DNA of 53,418 nt from Planctomycetales bacterium (GCA_027451885.1 DAIDHX010000081.1:1-53418), one strand, 5' to 3'; numbered from the stretch's first letter, positions 18,248-28,063 are shown. Made by a program: numbers and translations. Notes: generated by a model not told the origin, from the sequence alone.

Positions 18248-19717
18248 TCACGCCAGCAGAGGCGTGATAACATGGCCGCCGACGTCGGTCAGGCGCTCGT
18301 CGCGCCCGTTGTGCAAATACGTGAGCTGGAGATGGTCGAGGCCCATCAGCTTGAGAATCGTGGCGTGGACGTCGTTGATGTGGGCGGGGTTGTCGACAGC
18401 CTTGAGACCCGCTTCGTCCGTTGAGCCCACGATCGCCCCCGGTTTGACGCCGCCGCCGGCCATCCACATGGTGAAGCCCGTGGCGTTATGGTCGCGCCCG
18501 CGCCCGCCCTGCTGGCGAACCGGCGTGCGCCCGAATTCTCCCCCCCACACGACCAGCGTGTCCTCGAGCAGCCCCGTGCGCTTGAGGTCCGTTAACAAGG
18601 CGCCGATGGGCCTGTCGGTCATGCCGCACATTTTTTCGTGGTTGGCGTCGATGTCGTCATGCGCGTCCCACTGGTAAGCAACCGGCCCGCCGCCAGAATA
18701 AAGCTGCACAAAGCGGACCCCACGCTCCACAAGTCTACGCGCCAGCAAGCAGCGGGCGCCGAATTCCTCGGTGCGAGGATCGTCGAGGCCGTACATCGCC
18801 TTGGTGGCCTCGGACTCATTCGAAAGATCGACCGCCTCGGGCGCAGCGGACTGCATGCGAAACGCAAGCTCGTAGGTGGCGATGCGGGCCTCGAGCTCGT
18901 GATCCACCGCCGCCAGCCGGTCCTCGTTCATCGCCTTGAGCAGCGACAGCACGCGCTTCCTGCGCTCGGCGGAAACGCCCGCGGGGGGCTCCAGATTCAC
19001 AATCGGCACCGGTCCCGAGCGGAACAGCGTTCCCTGGTGATGCGCGGGCAAGAACCCCGCGCCCCAGCAAGGCGCGCCCCCTTCCGGCGTACCTTGCGGC
19101 TGCGCCATGACCACGAACGCCGGCAAATTGTCGCTCTCCGAGCCCAGGCCGTAGGTCACCCAGCTCCCCAGGCTGGGGTATCCCATGATCACGCGGCCTG
19201 TGTTCATTTGATACATTGCAGGCGCGTGGATCACACTATCAACGTGGCACGAGCGCAGGAGGGCGATCGTGTCGGCGTGGGGATGGAGATGGGGAATCAG
19301 GTCCGACATCTCCATGCCGGATTCGCCGTATTTGCCCCATTTGCGATGGCTGCCAAGGCAAAGCGGGTCGTCCTCGAGAAACTGGCTGTGGATCTTGCCG
19401 AAGCTTGGCGGCAGGGGCTGGCCGTCGAGCCGGTTGAGGAGCGGCTTGGGGTCGAACAGATCCATCTGGCTCGGCCCGCCGGTCATGAAGAGAAAGATGC
19501 AGCGCCTGGCTCTGGCGGGGAGATGCCCCGGCCTGGCGGCGAGCGGGTTGCGTGGTGTGGCGGCGGCGGCGTCGCGGGCGAGCAGGTCGGCCAGGCCGAG
19601 CATGCCAAAGCCGCAGCCGGCGGCCTTGAGGAAACCGCGGCGATCGATCGGCGGCAGGCTTTGCGGGCCCGGGCAGCGGCGGCTGGGTCCGCATTCGGAT
19701 CCGAATGGGCGATCCAT
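18248..19717 (-). CDS. DUF1501 protein, TAT-exported
   Basis: 489 residues of the DUF1501 family, related to alkaline-phosphatase/sulfatase folds and abundant in planctomycetes. A twin-arginine signal ([20 protein letters not shown]) lies at about residues 24-43, so it is exported folded. Family stretches include [52 protein letters not shown] and the C-terminal [15 protein letters not shown] region ([20 protein letters not shown]), which hold His/Asp candidates for metal binding. The function is not established. The ATG has an AAGGAGG site, and that site overlaps the stop codon of the upstream DUF1549/1553 gene, giving tight coupling. LarA follows. Confidence 0.9.
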   Translation of the reverse strand: MDRPFGSECGPSRRCPGPQSLPPIDRRGFLKAAGCGFGMLGLADLLARDAAAATPRNPLAARPGHLPARARRCIFLFMTGGPSQMDLFDPKPLLNRLDGQPLPPSFGKIHSQFLEDDPLCLGSHRKWGKYGESGMEMSDLIPHLHPHADTIALLRSCHVDSVIHAPAMYQMNTGRVIMGYPSLGSWVTYGLGSESDNLPAFVVMAQPQGTPEGGAPCWGAGFLPAHHQGTLFRSGPVPIVNLEPPAGVSAERRKRVLSLLKAMNEDRLAAVDHELEARIATYELAFRMQSAAPEAVDLSNESEATKAMYGLDDPRTEEFGARCLLARRLVERGVRFVQLYSGGGPVAYQWDAHDDIDANHEKMCGMTDRPIGALLTDLKRTGLLEDTLVVWGGEFGRTPVRQQGGRGRDHNATGFTMWMAGGGVKPGAIVGSTDEAGLKAVDNPAHINDVHATILKLMGLDHLQLTYLHNGRDERLTDVGGHVITPLLA

Positions 19718-19730
19718 GGCGCGGCCTCCT

Positions 19731-22049
19731 TCAGGGAACGTAGAGGAATTCGTTGCAGTTGAGGAGCGCCTGGGCGAGATCGGCCCAGGCGGCGTGTGCC
19801 GCGCTCTCCCCCGGGTTGGCCGGGGCGTTGCCCGCGGTCTCGCGCCGCAGCAGATCGGTCTGGAGCGCGAGGAATTTCTCCGCGCGTGCGGATTCGGCCG
19901 CGGTGGGAGCCCGGCACAGCACCCGTTTGTAGAGATCCTTGATCCGCTCGCGTGCCGCGGGGCCGGACTCGGCAAGCGCAACCTCGGCCAGCGTGCGCGC
20001 CTGCTGGACCGCGAAATCGCTGTTCATGAGCACGAGCGCCTGAAGCGCATGGGTCGAGGTCTCACGCCTGGGGCAGGCGGTCTGGGTGTCGGGCGAATCG
20101 AAGGCGTCGAGCAGGGGATAACGCACGTTCCGCTTGCGGAACAGATAGACCGACCGCCTGGTGTGCTCGGCGGGGTTGGGATCGAGCGGCCAGAGATCGA
20201 CCACTTCCTGCTCGGTGAAGATGAGATCCTTGATCGCCTTTTCGAGCGGCGCGAGCACGCCGGGCCCGTGCATCTTGCTCGTGAGCCCGCCCGTGACAAA
20301 GAGCATCGCGTCGCGCAGGCTTTCGGCGTCGAGCCGGCGGCGGTTCATGTGGCTCAGGTAGAGATTATCGGGATCATCGGCGGCGTATTTTGGATTCGCC
20401 GCGCTCGACTGGCGATAGGCGGCGGAGGTCACCATGAGCCGGTGCAGGGGCTTCAAATTCCAGCCGTTGGCCGCGAGCTCGGCCGCGAGCCAGTTGAGCA
20501 GCTCGGGATGCGACGGCGGCTCGCCGCGCACGCCGAAATCGCTGGGCGTGGCCACGATGCCGCGTACGAAATGGTGTTGCCACATGCGGTTGACGATCAC
20601 CCGGGCCGTGAGCGGGTTGTCCCGGGCCGTGAGCCAGCTTGCAAAGGCTGCCCGGCGGCCGGTTTTCTGCCCCCGGGGCGTGATGGCGAAGATCGGTCTG
20701 CGTTGCGAGGCCAGCACAATGCCGGGCGGCCGGGGCGCAACCTTGGGGCCCCGATTGCGGTAATCACCACGCCTGAGCACAAATACATCCTCGACCTTGT
20801 CCTTGCGATCCACGAGCGCCATGGCGTGCGCCGGCGGCCGCGGCAAGGTACGCTCGATGGAGTCGATCTGGCGCTTCAGTTCCTCGCGCTGGGCGTGATC
20901 GCCGGGATTCGCGGCCACCGCCTCGGCAACCTCTTCCCAGGTGATTCGCAGGGATGTCTCAAGCCCCTTCGCCAGCTTCTTTTGCTCCGGCGTGCGCGCT
21001 TTTTCCGGCGTTGAGACGATCACGCGCTCCTCGGGCGTGAGCATGCTCATCTTGGCCGCCTTGAGCTTCTCACGGTAGGGGGCCTCAAGCTTCGCCATGG
21101 CGCTCCTGAGCGGCGCGGTCTTTTCGGCGACTGCCTTCGACGCTTTCTTGTAAGCCTCGACTTCCGCGGGGCTGGCGATGGGCACATCCTCGAGCTCGGA
21201 TGCCGCGAAGATCGATTGCAGGCGGTAATAGTCCGTCGTGGGGATCGGGTCGAACTTGTGGTCATGGCAGCGGGCGCAACCAATGGTGAGCCCCAGGAAC
21301 ACCGAGCCGACGGTTCCAGTGATCTCGGCGAGCTCGGTCTGGCGCTTGACCTCGGGAATCACGTTGCCGCCGACGACCTCGCGCGGGCCGCTGCGGCAAA
21401 AGCCGGTGGCGATGAGCGCCCGGGGATCGCCGGGCTCAAGATCATCGCCGGCGATCTGCAGCGCGGCGAAACGATCGAACGGCATGTCGCGATTGAGCGC
21501 GTTGATGACCCAGTCGCGGTAGCGCCAGGCGTCGGGCCGTTCGGCGTCGAGCTCAAAGCCGTTGGTGTCGGCATAGTGCGCCAGGTCGAGCCAGTGCTGG
21601 CCCCAGCGCTCGCCGTAATGGGGGCTTGCCAGCAAGCGATCGACGAGCCGTTCGTAGGCATCCGGCGAGCGATCGAGCAGGAACGCGGCAGTTTCCTCGG
21701 GCGTGGGAGGCAAACCGGTCAGATCGAAAGTCACGCGGCGGAGCAGGGCCACGCGATCGGCCGCGGGCGCGGGGGCCATGCCGGCTTCTTCAAGCCCCGC
21801 CAGAATGAAGGCGTCGATCGGATTGACCGCCCAGCCCCGGCCGCGCACCGCCGGCACTGGAGGACGCTCGACCGGCCTGTACGCCCAGTGATCGAGCTCA
21901 TCGGCCGAGAATGTCTCGTGCCCGGCGATCGCATCCTTCGACGCCGAGGGCCGCGCCGACTTCTGCCGAGGCGGATCCTCCGCGAACGCTCCCACGACGG
22001 CGATCAACCCGAGAACAGCACAGGCGGCAACGAGGGTGATCCTGGGCAT
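19731..22049 (-). CDS. DUF1549/DUF1553 secreted protein
   Basis: 772 residues. A signal peptide ([20 protein letters not shown]) precedes DUF1549 (about 60-270; [50 protein letters not shown], and a heme-binding-like [13 protein letters not shown] near 270) and C-terminal DUF1553 (about 490-745; [51 protein letters not shown]-type end). In planctomycetes this protein is nearly always followed by a DUF1501 protein, as here with 13 bases between them; the pair is thought to work at the cell surface, function unknown. The single CxxCH suggests c-type heme. I chose ATG 22049; longer upstream frame has no signal peptide and overlaps the divergent ABC gene. Confidence 0.9.
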   Translation of the reverse strand: MPRITLVAACAVLGLIAVVGAFAEDPPRQKSARPSASKDAIAGHETFSADELDHWAYRPVERPPVPAVRGRGWAVNPIDAFILAGLEEAGMAPAPAADRVALLRRVTFDLTGLPPTPEETAAFLLDRSPDAYERLVDRLLASPHYGERWGQHWLDLAHYADTNGFELDAERPDAWRYRDWVINALNRDMPFDRFAALQIAGDDLEPGDPRALIATGFCRSGPREVVGGNVIPEVKRQTELAEITGTVGSVFLGLTIGCARCHDHKFDPIPTTDYYRLQSIFAASELEDVPIASPAEVEAYKKASKAVAEKTAPLRSAMAKLEAPYREKLKAAKMSMLTPEERVIVSTPEKARTPEQKKLAKGLETSLRITWEEVAEAVAANPGDHAQREELKRQIDSIERTLPRPPAHAMALVDRKDKVEDVFVLRRGDYRNRGPKVAPRPPGIVLASQRRPIFAITPRGQKTGRRAAFASWLTARDNPLTARVIVNRMWQHHFVRGIVATPSDFGVRGEPPSHPELLNWLAAELAANGWNLKPLHRLMVTSAAYRQSSAANPKYAADDPDNLYLSHMNRRRLDAESLRDAMLFVTGGLTSKMHGPGVLAPLEKAIKDLIFTEQEVVDLWPLDPNPAEHTRRSVYLFRKRNVRYPLLDAFDSPDTQTACPRRETSTHALQALVLMNSDFAVQQARTLAEVALAESGPAARERIKDLYKRVLCRAPTAAESARAEKFLALQTDLLRRETAGNAPANPGESAAHAAWADLAQALLNCNEFLYVP

Positions 22050-22253
22050 GGCATTTGATCCGGTGGGCGGGCAAGCAGGGAAACAGTTCGGACTCCCCGC
22101 GCGGGCTTCGTGCTTGACTTCTATTTTGCAGGAAGCCGCCCGCCAGGGCAAGGGACGCAGCGCATCGTTGCCACGCCCGCGCCCGCCAATCCGCCATCCC
22201 TGGCGACTTCGATTTGCTAAACTGGCCACGCTCTGACAAGGTGAGGAGGCGGC

Positions 22254-23366
22254 ATGACGGCGATCGAGCTGGAAGGGCTGGGGAAGACGCATGCGAGGGG
22301 TGTCGTCGGCCTGCATGCGCTCCATTTGCGAATTGAGCCTGGCGAGCTGCTGGTGGTGCTCGGACCTTCCGGGAGTGGCAAGTCCACGCTGCTGAGGCTG
22401 ATCGCGGGACTGGACCAGCCGACGACCGGCCATGTTCGGATTGGGGGCCAGGACGTGACAGGGCTGCCGCCGCACGTGCGGGGCGTGGGGCTTGTGTTTC
22501 AAACGCCGGCGTTGTTGCCCCATTTGAGCGTGGCGGAGAACCTTGCCTTTCCGCTCCGAGCCGGGCGCGTGGCCGCGGCGGCCGTGGCGGAGCGCGTTGG
22601 CGAGCTGGCGCGGCGGCTTGAGCTCGAGCCCTTGCTTTCACGCAGGCCGGGCACGCTTTCCGGCGGCGAGCGCCAGCGTGCCGCGCTCGGCCGCGCAATC
22701 GCGCGCAAGCCCCGCGTGCTGCTGCTCGACGAGCCGTTTTCCAGTCTCGATCCACCGCTCCGCGCCGCCCTGCGCGAGGAGCTGATTCGGACTCACCTGG
22801 AGCTCGGCGCCACGACCATTCTCGTGACCCACGATCAGGAGGAGGCGATGGCCGTCGCGGATCGCATCGCCGTGCTCGACCATGGGCGCTTGCTCCAGTG
22901 CGGCCCCCCGCGCACGCTCTACAACCGCCCGCTTGATTGCTTTGTCGCGCGGTTCATTGGCTCGCCGCGGATCAACTTCTTGAATTGCCGGCTGCGCCCG
23001 CTCGAACACGGCGTTCATGTCGAGGTTCTGGAAACCGATCCGCCCCTCGCCTGGCACGCGCCGTTGCGTGAAGACGCCCCCCGTGACGCCATCCCCGCGC
23101 ACGCGACACTCGGGCTCCGGCCCGAGCACGTGCGGATCGTGCTCGACCCCCTGGGCACAAACGGGGCGCCAAGCCTCGCGGCCGTCGTCGAGCGCGTTGA
23201 GTACGCCGGCAACGACCAGGTCGCCTGGCTGCGCGCCGGGACGCTGCGACTTTGCGCGCGAATGCCCGCCGCGACTTCGCTTTCGCCCAGCGCGGAGGTG
23301 CAGGCCGCGCTCGATGTCCGCCAGGGAATCTGGTTCGACCAGGGGGGACGCGCGTTCGAACTTTAA
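22254..23366 (+). CDS. ABC transporter ATP-binding protein (MalK/UgpC type)
   Basis: 370 residues. The nucleotide-binding domain has Walker A GPSGSGKST (about 37-45), Q-loop VFQTPALLPHLS, signature LSGGERQR, Walker B VLLLDEPFSSLD and the His switch VTHDQ. The C-terminal 120 residues form an OB-fold/TOBE-like regulatory domain (LGLRPEHVRI), as in importers for sugars, polyamines or iron. No permease or binding-protein gene is beside it, so the partner transporter is elsewhere; such shared ATPases are known for CUT1 sugar importers. It precedes a molybdenum-cofactor cluster by 95 bases, so a molybdate role is conceivable, but the sequence is closer to MalK than to ModC. ATG follows GTGAGGAGG. 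Confidence 0.88.
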   Translation: MTAIELEGLGKTHARGVVGLHALHLRIEPGELLVVLGPSGSGKSTLLRLIAGLDQPTTGHVRIGGQDVTGLPPHVRGVGLVFQTPALLPHLSVAENLAFPLRAGRVAAAAVAERVGELARRLELEPLLSRRPGTLSGGERQRAALGRAIARKPRVLLLDEPFSSLDPPLRAALREELIRTHLELGATTILVTHDQEEAMAVADRIAVLDHGRLLQCGPPRTLYNRPLDCFVARFIGSPRINFLNCRLRPLEHGVHVEVLETDPPLAWHAPLREDAPRDAIPAHATLGLRPEHVRIVLDPLGTNGAPSLAAVVERVEYAGNDQVAWLRAGTLRLCARMPAATSLSPSAEVQAALDVRQGIWFDQGGRAFEL

Positions 23367-23461
23367 GCAGCGGAGGAGAAAGGACTCGACAGCCCGGTTA
23401 GAATGCTCTTACGGCGAGTTCATTCGCCCGTTCACCGATTCGGTTCAGGCGAGGTTGGTGC

Positions 23462-24571
23462 ATGCGCGACGTGATCGTGAACCTGGTCGAGGCGCTCGAT
23501 CGAGGTCTGGAAATGGTTGTCTGCCAGGTGGTCGACACCCGGGGTTCGACGCCGCAAAAGGCCGGCGCGCTCATGACGGTCGATGGGCACGGGCAGCAGC
23601 GCGGGACGCTGGGGGGCGGATGCGTCGAAAACGAGGTGCGGCACAAGGCGCATCGCGGCCTGGCCGAAGCGCAGACCGCGGTGCACACCTTCGTGCTCGA
23701 CCATGATTACGCCTGGGCGGATGGACTCATCTGCGGCGGCAAGATGACGATCCTCACCCAACCTGCGCGAGGCGCCGAGGCCGCTGCCTATTTTCGCGCC
23801 TGGATCGACGCGATCGACGCGGGCCAGGGCTTCCGCGAAATCATCGCGCTTGAGACCAGGGAACACGGGCTCGACCCCGGCGCGCGGATCCTGATGGGGC
23901 CGGCGGGCGAGCCGCTCGCCAGTCTGCCCGCGGGGCTTTCCGCACCACCGGGCCTCACGCTCGAACCCGTCGCCGACCGGCCGCGGGCGCTCGTCAAGGA
24001 CGGCCTCGCTATCCTGCCCAGCCCGCCCCGGATCCGGCTCGTCATCGTGGGAGCAGGGCATGTGGGCCAGGCCGTGGCAAAGCTGGCTAACGAGGTCGAC
24101 TTTGACGTCTGCGTGGTTGATGATCGCGCCCAGTTCGCGAATCGCGAGCGGTTCCCGGAGGCAAAAGAAATCCTGGTCGGCCCGATCGAGGCAACGCTGG
24201 AGGGGCTGACGCTGAATCCCAGCACGTATGCGCTCATTGTGACGCGCGGCCATGGTCACGATCAGGAAGCGCTTGAGCGTCTGGCGTCGACGCGGGCAGG
24301 GTATGTGGGGCTGATCGGCAGCAAGCGGAAGATCCGGCTGATTTTCGAGAGCTTGCTCGATCGCGGGGTTTCGCGTGCCGCGCTTGAGCGTGTGTTCGCG
24401 CCGGTGGGAATCGAGATTGGCTCGCAGACGGTTCCTGAGATCGCGGTGAGTATTGTGGCGGAGCTGATTTCGTGGCGGAACCTGGGTCGCAAGCCGGCTG
24501 CGCGGGGGCCGCTGGATCGGTTTCCGAGCGGTTCCGCGGGAGGGCTCGCGGCGGCGGGCGCGGGATCATGA
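23462..24571 (+). CDS. xdhC: XdhC-family molybdoenzyme maturation factor
   Basis: 369 residues. XdhC proteins bind molybdenum cofactor and help sulfurate and insert it into xanthine dehydrogenase-like enzymes. The N-terminal XdhC/CoxI domain shows VVDTRGSTPQKAGALMTV and GTLGGGCVENEV (residues 20-65) with a conserved cysteine, and the C-terminal half is a Rossmann domain starting IVGAGHVGQAVAKLA (about 198). The C-terminal YVGLIGSKRK and GLEIG-like GIEIGSQTVPEIAVSIVAEL segments are typical. Its stop overlaps the start of the MocA-MoaD gene as ATGA, showing translational coupling. No molybdenum hydroxylase gene is in the window. Confidence 0.9.
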   Translation: MRDVIVNLVEALDRGLEMVVCQVVDTRGSTPQKAGALMTVDGHGQQRGTLGGGCVENEVRHKAHRGLAEAQTAVHTFVLDHDYAWADGLICGGKMTILTQPARGAEAAAYFRAWIDAIDAGQGFREIIALETREHGLDPGARILMGPAGEPLASLPAGLSAPPGLTLEPVADRPRALVKDGLAILPSPPRIRLVIVGAGHVGQAVAKLANEVDFDVCVVDDRAQFANRERFPEAKEILVGPIEATLEGLTLNPSTYALIVTRGHGHDQEALERLASTRAGYVGLIGSKRKIRLIFESLLDRGVSRAALERVFAPVGIEIGSQTVPEIAVSIVAELISWRNLGRKPAARGPLDRFPSGSAGGLAAAGAGS

Positions 24572-25440
24572 TCGCCGCGGTTGTACCGGCCGCGGGCAAG
24601 AGCGAGCGGATGGGCCGTCCCAAGCTCCTGATCGAAATCGCGGGCGAGCCCTTGCTGGCACGTGTGGTGACCGCGCTTGCGAGCGGTGGCGCCTGCCCCG
24701 TGATCGTGGTGGCGCCGCCGCGGTCGCAGCCCGAGGGTCCACCGATCATCGCGCTCGCCGAACGCCTGGGTGCGATCGTGGTCGCTCCCGACGATCGCCC
24801 CGCCGACATGCGCGCTTCAATCCAGCTTGGGCTCGACGCCCTGCGCGCAACGGCAACCCCCCAGGCCGTCATTCTCACCCCCGCCGACGCGCCCGGGATC
24901 TCCCAGCTTCTCATCGAGCTGCTCATCGAGGAATGGCGCGCCCGGCCCGATCGAATCGTGATCCCCACCTTCGAGGGGCGCAGAGGCCATCCCGTTGTCC
25001 TTCCCTGGTCGATCGTCTCAACACTTGAAAGTTTGCCACACAACCTTGGGCTGAATGCACTCATCGCGGCCGCGTCGGCCTCCGTGCACACCATCGAAGT
25101 GGCCGATCGCACGATCCTGCTCGATCTGGATGTCCCCGCGGACCTGGAATTCTGGGACGCGCCGACCGCTGCACCTGGAATGGTCGTGCATTGTGTGCGG
25201 TTGTTCGCCTCGGCACGTGAGCTGGCCGGGACCTCGGAGCTCGAAGTCGCGCTCGCGCCGGGCGGCACCGTGGCGGACCTGCGCCGCGCGATCGCCCACC
25301 GCGAGCCCCGGCTCCGGCTGCTCGCCGAAACCGCCCTGATCGCCGTCGACGAGGAATACCACAGTGACGACGCCGTCCCCCAGCCAGGCGCGCGAATCGC
25401 ACTGATCCCGCCCGTGAGCGGCGGCGAGACAAACCCATGA
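24568..25440 (+). CDS. MocA-type nucleotidyltransferase fused to MoaD-like domain
   Basis: 290 residues in two parts. Residues 1-195 are an NTP-transferase of the MobA/MocA family (AAVVPAAGKSERMGRPKLL, with the GxGxSxRMGxxK-like loop; ILTPADAPGIS with the metal-binding Asp), which attach CMP or GMP to molybdopterin. Residues 205-290 are a ubiquitin-fold MoaD-like domain (VHCVRLFASARELAG, ending RIALIPPVSGG), the sulfur carrier of molybdopterin synthase. The Gly-Gly of MoaD is normally the very C-terminus; here four residues (ETNP) follow it. The gene begins inside the xdhC stop and ends in an ATGA overlap with moaE. An internal ATG near 25180 could also start a separate MoaD. Confidence 0.88.
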   Translation: MIAAVVPAAGKSERMGRPKLLIEIAGEPLLARVVTALASGGACPVIVVAPPRSQPEGPPIIALAERLGAIVVAPDDRPADMRASIQLGLDALRATATPQAVILTPADAPGISQLLIELLIEEWRARPDRIVIPTFEGRRGHPVVLPWSIVSTLESLPHNLGLNALIAAASASVHTIEVADRTILLDLDVPADLEFWDAPTAAPGMVVHCVRLFASARELAGTSELEVALAPGGTVADLRRAIAHREPRLRLLAETALIAVDEEYHSDDAVPQPGARIALIPPVSGGETNP

Positions 25441-25868
25441 TCAGCCTGACCACACAGCCCATCCAGGTCGAGCCCATGCTCAAGCGGCTCGAATCACGCC
25501 ACGGTGGCGCCATCTGCCTGTTTCTGGGCACCGTGCGCGAATTCACACGCGACAAGCGCACCCTGGCGCTGGAGTACGAGGCCTATTCCGAAATGGCCGA
25601 GCGCAAGCTCGCCGAGCTCGAGCACCAGGCACGCGCTCGCTGGCCGATTCTGGGCGTCGAGATCGCGCATCGCGTCGGCCGGCTCGAGGGGGGTGAAGTC
25701 AGCGTCGCGGTCGCCGTCAGCACACCCCACCGCGCTGAGTCCTTCGAAGCCTGCCGCTGGCTGATCGATACGCTCAAGGAAGTCGTCCCCATCTGGAAAA
25801 AGGAAGAGTGGTCCGACGGCTCCCACGAGTGGATCCACCCCGCTCCCCCGACCGAGACCCGGGCATGA
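25437..25868 (+). CDS. moaE: Molybdopterin synthase catalytic subunit
   Basis: 143 residues, normal for MoaE, which with thiocarboxylated MoaD adds the dithiolene sulfurs to precursor Z/cPMP. Signatures are GAICLFLGTVREFTRDK (23-40), LEYEAYSEMAERKL, IAHRVGRLEGGEVSVAVAVS and IWKKEEWSDGSHEWI near the end with the conserved active-site lysines. The start overlaps the stop of the MoaD-containing fusion by ATGA, which would balance production of the two synthase subunits. Confidence 0.95.
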   Translation: MISLTTQPIQVEPMLKRLESRHGGAICLFLGTVREFTRDKRTLALEYEAYSEMAERKLAELEHQARARWPILGVEIAHRVGRLEGGEVSVAVAVSTPHRAESFEACRWLIDTLKEVVPIWKKEEWSDGSHEWIHPAPPTETRA

Positions 25869-25967
25869 TTTCCCAGCCTGCCCCTGTTAGAATACAAATT
25901 GTTTGAAATGATGTGCACGCCAGCCCCTTGCGCGCAGCCGGGCACTTCAATCGAGGATCGCCGCCGC

Positions 25968-26972
25968 ATGTCGCACGCCCCACGTGGAGCTCTGGTCGAT
26001 TCCTTCGGCAGACGCCACAACAACTTGCGCCTGAGCGTGACCGACCGCTGCAACCTCCGCTGCGTCTACTGCATGCCCGCGGAAGTGACCTTCTTGCCCC
26101 GCGCTGAGCTCCTGAGCTTCGAGGAGATCGAACGCGTCACACGCGTTGCCGTCACGCTTGGAATCGACAAGGTCCGGATCACCGGCGGCGAGCCCCTCCT
26201 GCGCAAGGACTTATCCCGCCTCGTGATGATGCTCTCCGCGATCCCGGGGCTGGTCGACGTCGGCCTCACCACCAACGGGATCTCGCTCCCGCAACACGCC
26301 CAGGCGCTCAAGGACGCCGGTCTCAAACGCATCAATATCAGCCTCGACACGCTGAACCCAGCCAAGTTCCAGCAAATCACCCGCCGCGACGACTTCGACC
26401 GCGTGATCGAGGGGATTCTCGCCGCCAGGGCCGCCGGCCTCGGCCCCGTGAAGGTCAACGCGGTCGCCATCCGCGGCTTCACCGAGGAAGAGGTCGTCCC
26501 CCTGACCGCCTTCGCGCTCGAACACGGGGTCGAGATGCGCTTCATCGAGTACATGCCGCTCGACGCCGGCCGCACCTGGGAGCGCGAGAAGGTCCTCTTC
26601 GCGGCGGAAATGATCGCGATTCTCGAGGCCGCGTTCGGGCCCATGAAGCCCAGCCCAGACAACGACCCCCGCGCCCCCGCCGTGGATTACGACTTCGTCG
26701 AACGGCCCGGCTCGGTCGGTTTCATCGCCTCGGTCAGCCGGCCGTTCTGCATGAGCTGCAACCGCTTGCGGCTCACGGCGGAAGGCAAGCTGCGGAATTG
26801 CCTCTTCTCACTCGAAGAAACCGACCTGCGTTCGATCCTGCGTGGAGGCGGCGCTGATCTCGCGATCGAGCGGGCGTTTCAGGAGTCGGTGGCATCGAAG
26901 TGGGAAGGGCATGAGATCAACACGTCCCGATTCATTCAACCCGAGCGAATGATGCACTCGATCGGCGGCTAG
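25968..26972 (+). CDS. moaA: GTP 3',8-cyclase MoaA
   Basis: 334 residues. This radical-SAM enzyme makes the first molybdenum-cofactor intermediate from GTP (with MoaC, not seen here). The N-terminal cluster motif is CNLRCVYCMP, followed by GGEPLLR; the C-terminal second cluster is CMSCNRLRLTAEGKLRNC; and the protein ends in Gly-Gly, needed for activity in MoaA. The ATG at 25968 starts MSHAPRGALVDSFGR, which fits the family; the frame runs upstream to 25899 without better support. It is 99 bases after moaE, so it may share the operon transcript or have its own promoter (a TAGAAT lies at about 25888). Confidence 0.96.
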   Translation: MSHAPRGALVDSFGRRHNNLRLSVTDRCNLRCVYCMPAEVTFLPRAELLSFEEIERVTRVAVTLGIDKVRITGGEPLLRKDLSRLVMMLSAIPGLVDVGLTTNGISLPQHAQALKDAGLKRINISLDTLNPAKFQQITRRDDFDRVIEGILAARAAGLGPVKVNAVAIRGFTEEEVVPLTAFALEHGVEMRFIEYMPLDAGRTWEREKVLFAAEMIAILEAAFGPMKPSPDNDPRAPAVDYDFVERPGSVGFIASVSRPFCMSCNRLRLTAEGKLRNCLFSLEETDLRSILRGGGADLAIERAFQESVASKWEGHEINTSRFIQPERMMHSIGG

Positions 26973-26984
26973 GAGGCAAGGCGC

Positions 26985-27410
26985 ATGTCAGCCCGGAAAA
27001 GCACCGAGCCCTGGTACAGGGACGGACTGGCCTTCGAATGCACGCGTTGCGGCGCCTGCTGCACGGGGGCGCCCGGTTATGTTTGGGTCGACGACGAGGA
27101 AATCGCCGCGCTCGCGCACCACCTTGCGCTCTCCGTGGACGATTTCACGCGCAAGTATGTGCGCAGGGTGGAAGACGACCTGAGCCTGATCGAAAAGCCC
27201 GGCGGCGATTGCATCTTCTGGACCAGCGACGCCGGCTGCACGGTCTACCCCGCGCGGCCGCGGCAGTGCCGGACCTGGCCGTTCTGGCCCGAAAACGTGC
27301 GCTCAGAGCGGGCCTGGAAGCGCGTCTGCGAGATCTGCCCCGGCTCAGGCACGGGCCCGGTTTACACGGTTGAGGCCATCCAGATCGCGCTCGAGATGGT
27401 GCGAAAATGA
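26985..27410 (+). CDS. YkgJ-family cysteine cluster protein
   Basis: 141 residues with the zinc- or iron-binding pattern of the YkgJ/CxxCxxCC family: FECTRCGACCTGAPGYV at about 18-34, then GDCIFW, GCTVYPARPRQCRTWPFW and a terminal CEICPG. The pattern suggests a bound metal, possibly an Fe-S cluster; biochemical roles are little known. It begins 12 bases after moaA and its stop overlaps the next gene (ATGA), so it belongs to the same transcript. Cysteine-cluster proteins near radical-SAM and molybdenum genes might aid metal centre handling, but that is a guess. Confidence 0.88.
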   Translation: MSARKSTEPWYRDGLAFECTRCGACCTGAPGYVWVDDEEIAALAHHLALSVDDFTRKYVRRVEDDLSLIEKPGGDCIFWTSDAGCTVYPARPRQCRTWPFWPENVRSERAWKRVCEICPGSGTGPVYTVEAIQIALEMVRK

Positions 27411-27907
27411 CGCCCGCCGAGCCGCGGCCGAGCGATCGTCTGCCTGAGATCCCGGCCGAGGCCGTGGCGGAGCTCCGGCAAATCCACGCCGCCCTCGAGC
27501 AGGCAATCGCCGCCCGGGGGCCGGCTTGCGCGCTTTCCGGGCGCTGTTGCCGCTTCCTCGAATATGGCCACACGCTTTTCCTCAGCGAGCTGGAAGCGCG
27601 CGTGCTCGTTGCCCTTGCGCCCGCTCCCGCCCGCACGCTCGACACAGGCGCAACCTGCCCCTGGCAGGATCAACACAATCGCTGCCTCGCTCGCGAGGCT
27701 CGACCCATCGGCTGCCGTGCTTATTTTTGCGACCCAGCCTACGAACCCGACGCACACCTGGTCTCCGAGCCCGCCATCACCGCCCTCAAATCGCTCACCG
27801 AACGCCACGGAATCCCCTGGAATTACCAGCCCCTGCATCGCCACCTGCATGCTTTCCGCGACGCCGGCACGCTCGACATCGAACTCGCAGAGCCTGGCCA
27901 GCCCTGA
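27407..27907 (+). CDS. Second YkgJ-like cysteine cluster protein
   Basis: 166 residues, paired with and overlapping the preceding gene by ATGA. Cysteines fall in ACALSGRCCRFLEYGH (about 42-57), TCPWQDQHNRCLAREARP and IGCRAYFCDP, a variant of the YkgJ layout with fewer leading cysteines. The C-terminal half (ALKSLTERHGIPWNYQPLH) is helical. The two proteins are not near-copies of each other, so they may act together rather than being a recent duplication. Function unknown. Confidence 0.82.
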   Translation: MTPAEPRPSDRLPEIPAEAVAELRQIHAALEQAIAARGPACALSGRCCRFLEYGHTLFLSELEARVLVALAPAPARTLDTGATCPWQDQHNRCLAREARPIGCRAYFCDPAYEPDAHLVSEPAITALKSLTERHGIPWNYQPLHRHLHAFRDAGTLDIELAEPGQP

Positions 27908-27980
27908 CCGCCAGACCCTCTGATCTCCACAGCCTGACGCTCAAGACTTGCCGTTTCCCAAGTCCTTGCTCAGGATTCAC

Positions 27981-28009
27981 TTGACTCTAATCTAAGCCAC
28001 CAATACACT
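27981..28009 (+). promoter_or_regulatory. Sigma-70-type promoter for the HU-like gene
   Basis: TTGACT (27981-27986) and TACACT (28004-28009) are separated by exactly 17 bases, in an AT-richer patch, and would start transcription near 28016, about 48 bases ahead of the coding start. The hexamers match the consensus at 5/6 and 4/6. Confidence 0.65.
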
Positions 28010-28063
28010 TGAGCCCACTTGTCGCCGGCAACGGGCCGACCATGCCTCGTGGAGCTCGCCATC

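Noticed and set aside
19269-21014. 581-codon plus-strand frame across the DUF1501/DUF1549 genes
   Set aside because: Shadow of two well-supported minus-strand genes; Arg/Gly-rich composition, no start signal.
22254-23366. Molybdate importer ATPase (ModC)
   Set aside because: Position before the moa genes invites it, but the C-terminal domain is of the MalK type and no modA or modB gene is adjacent.
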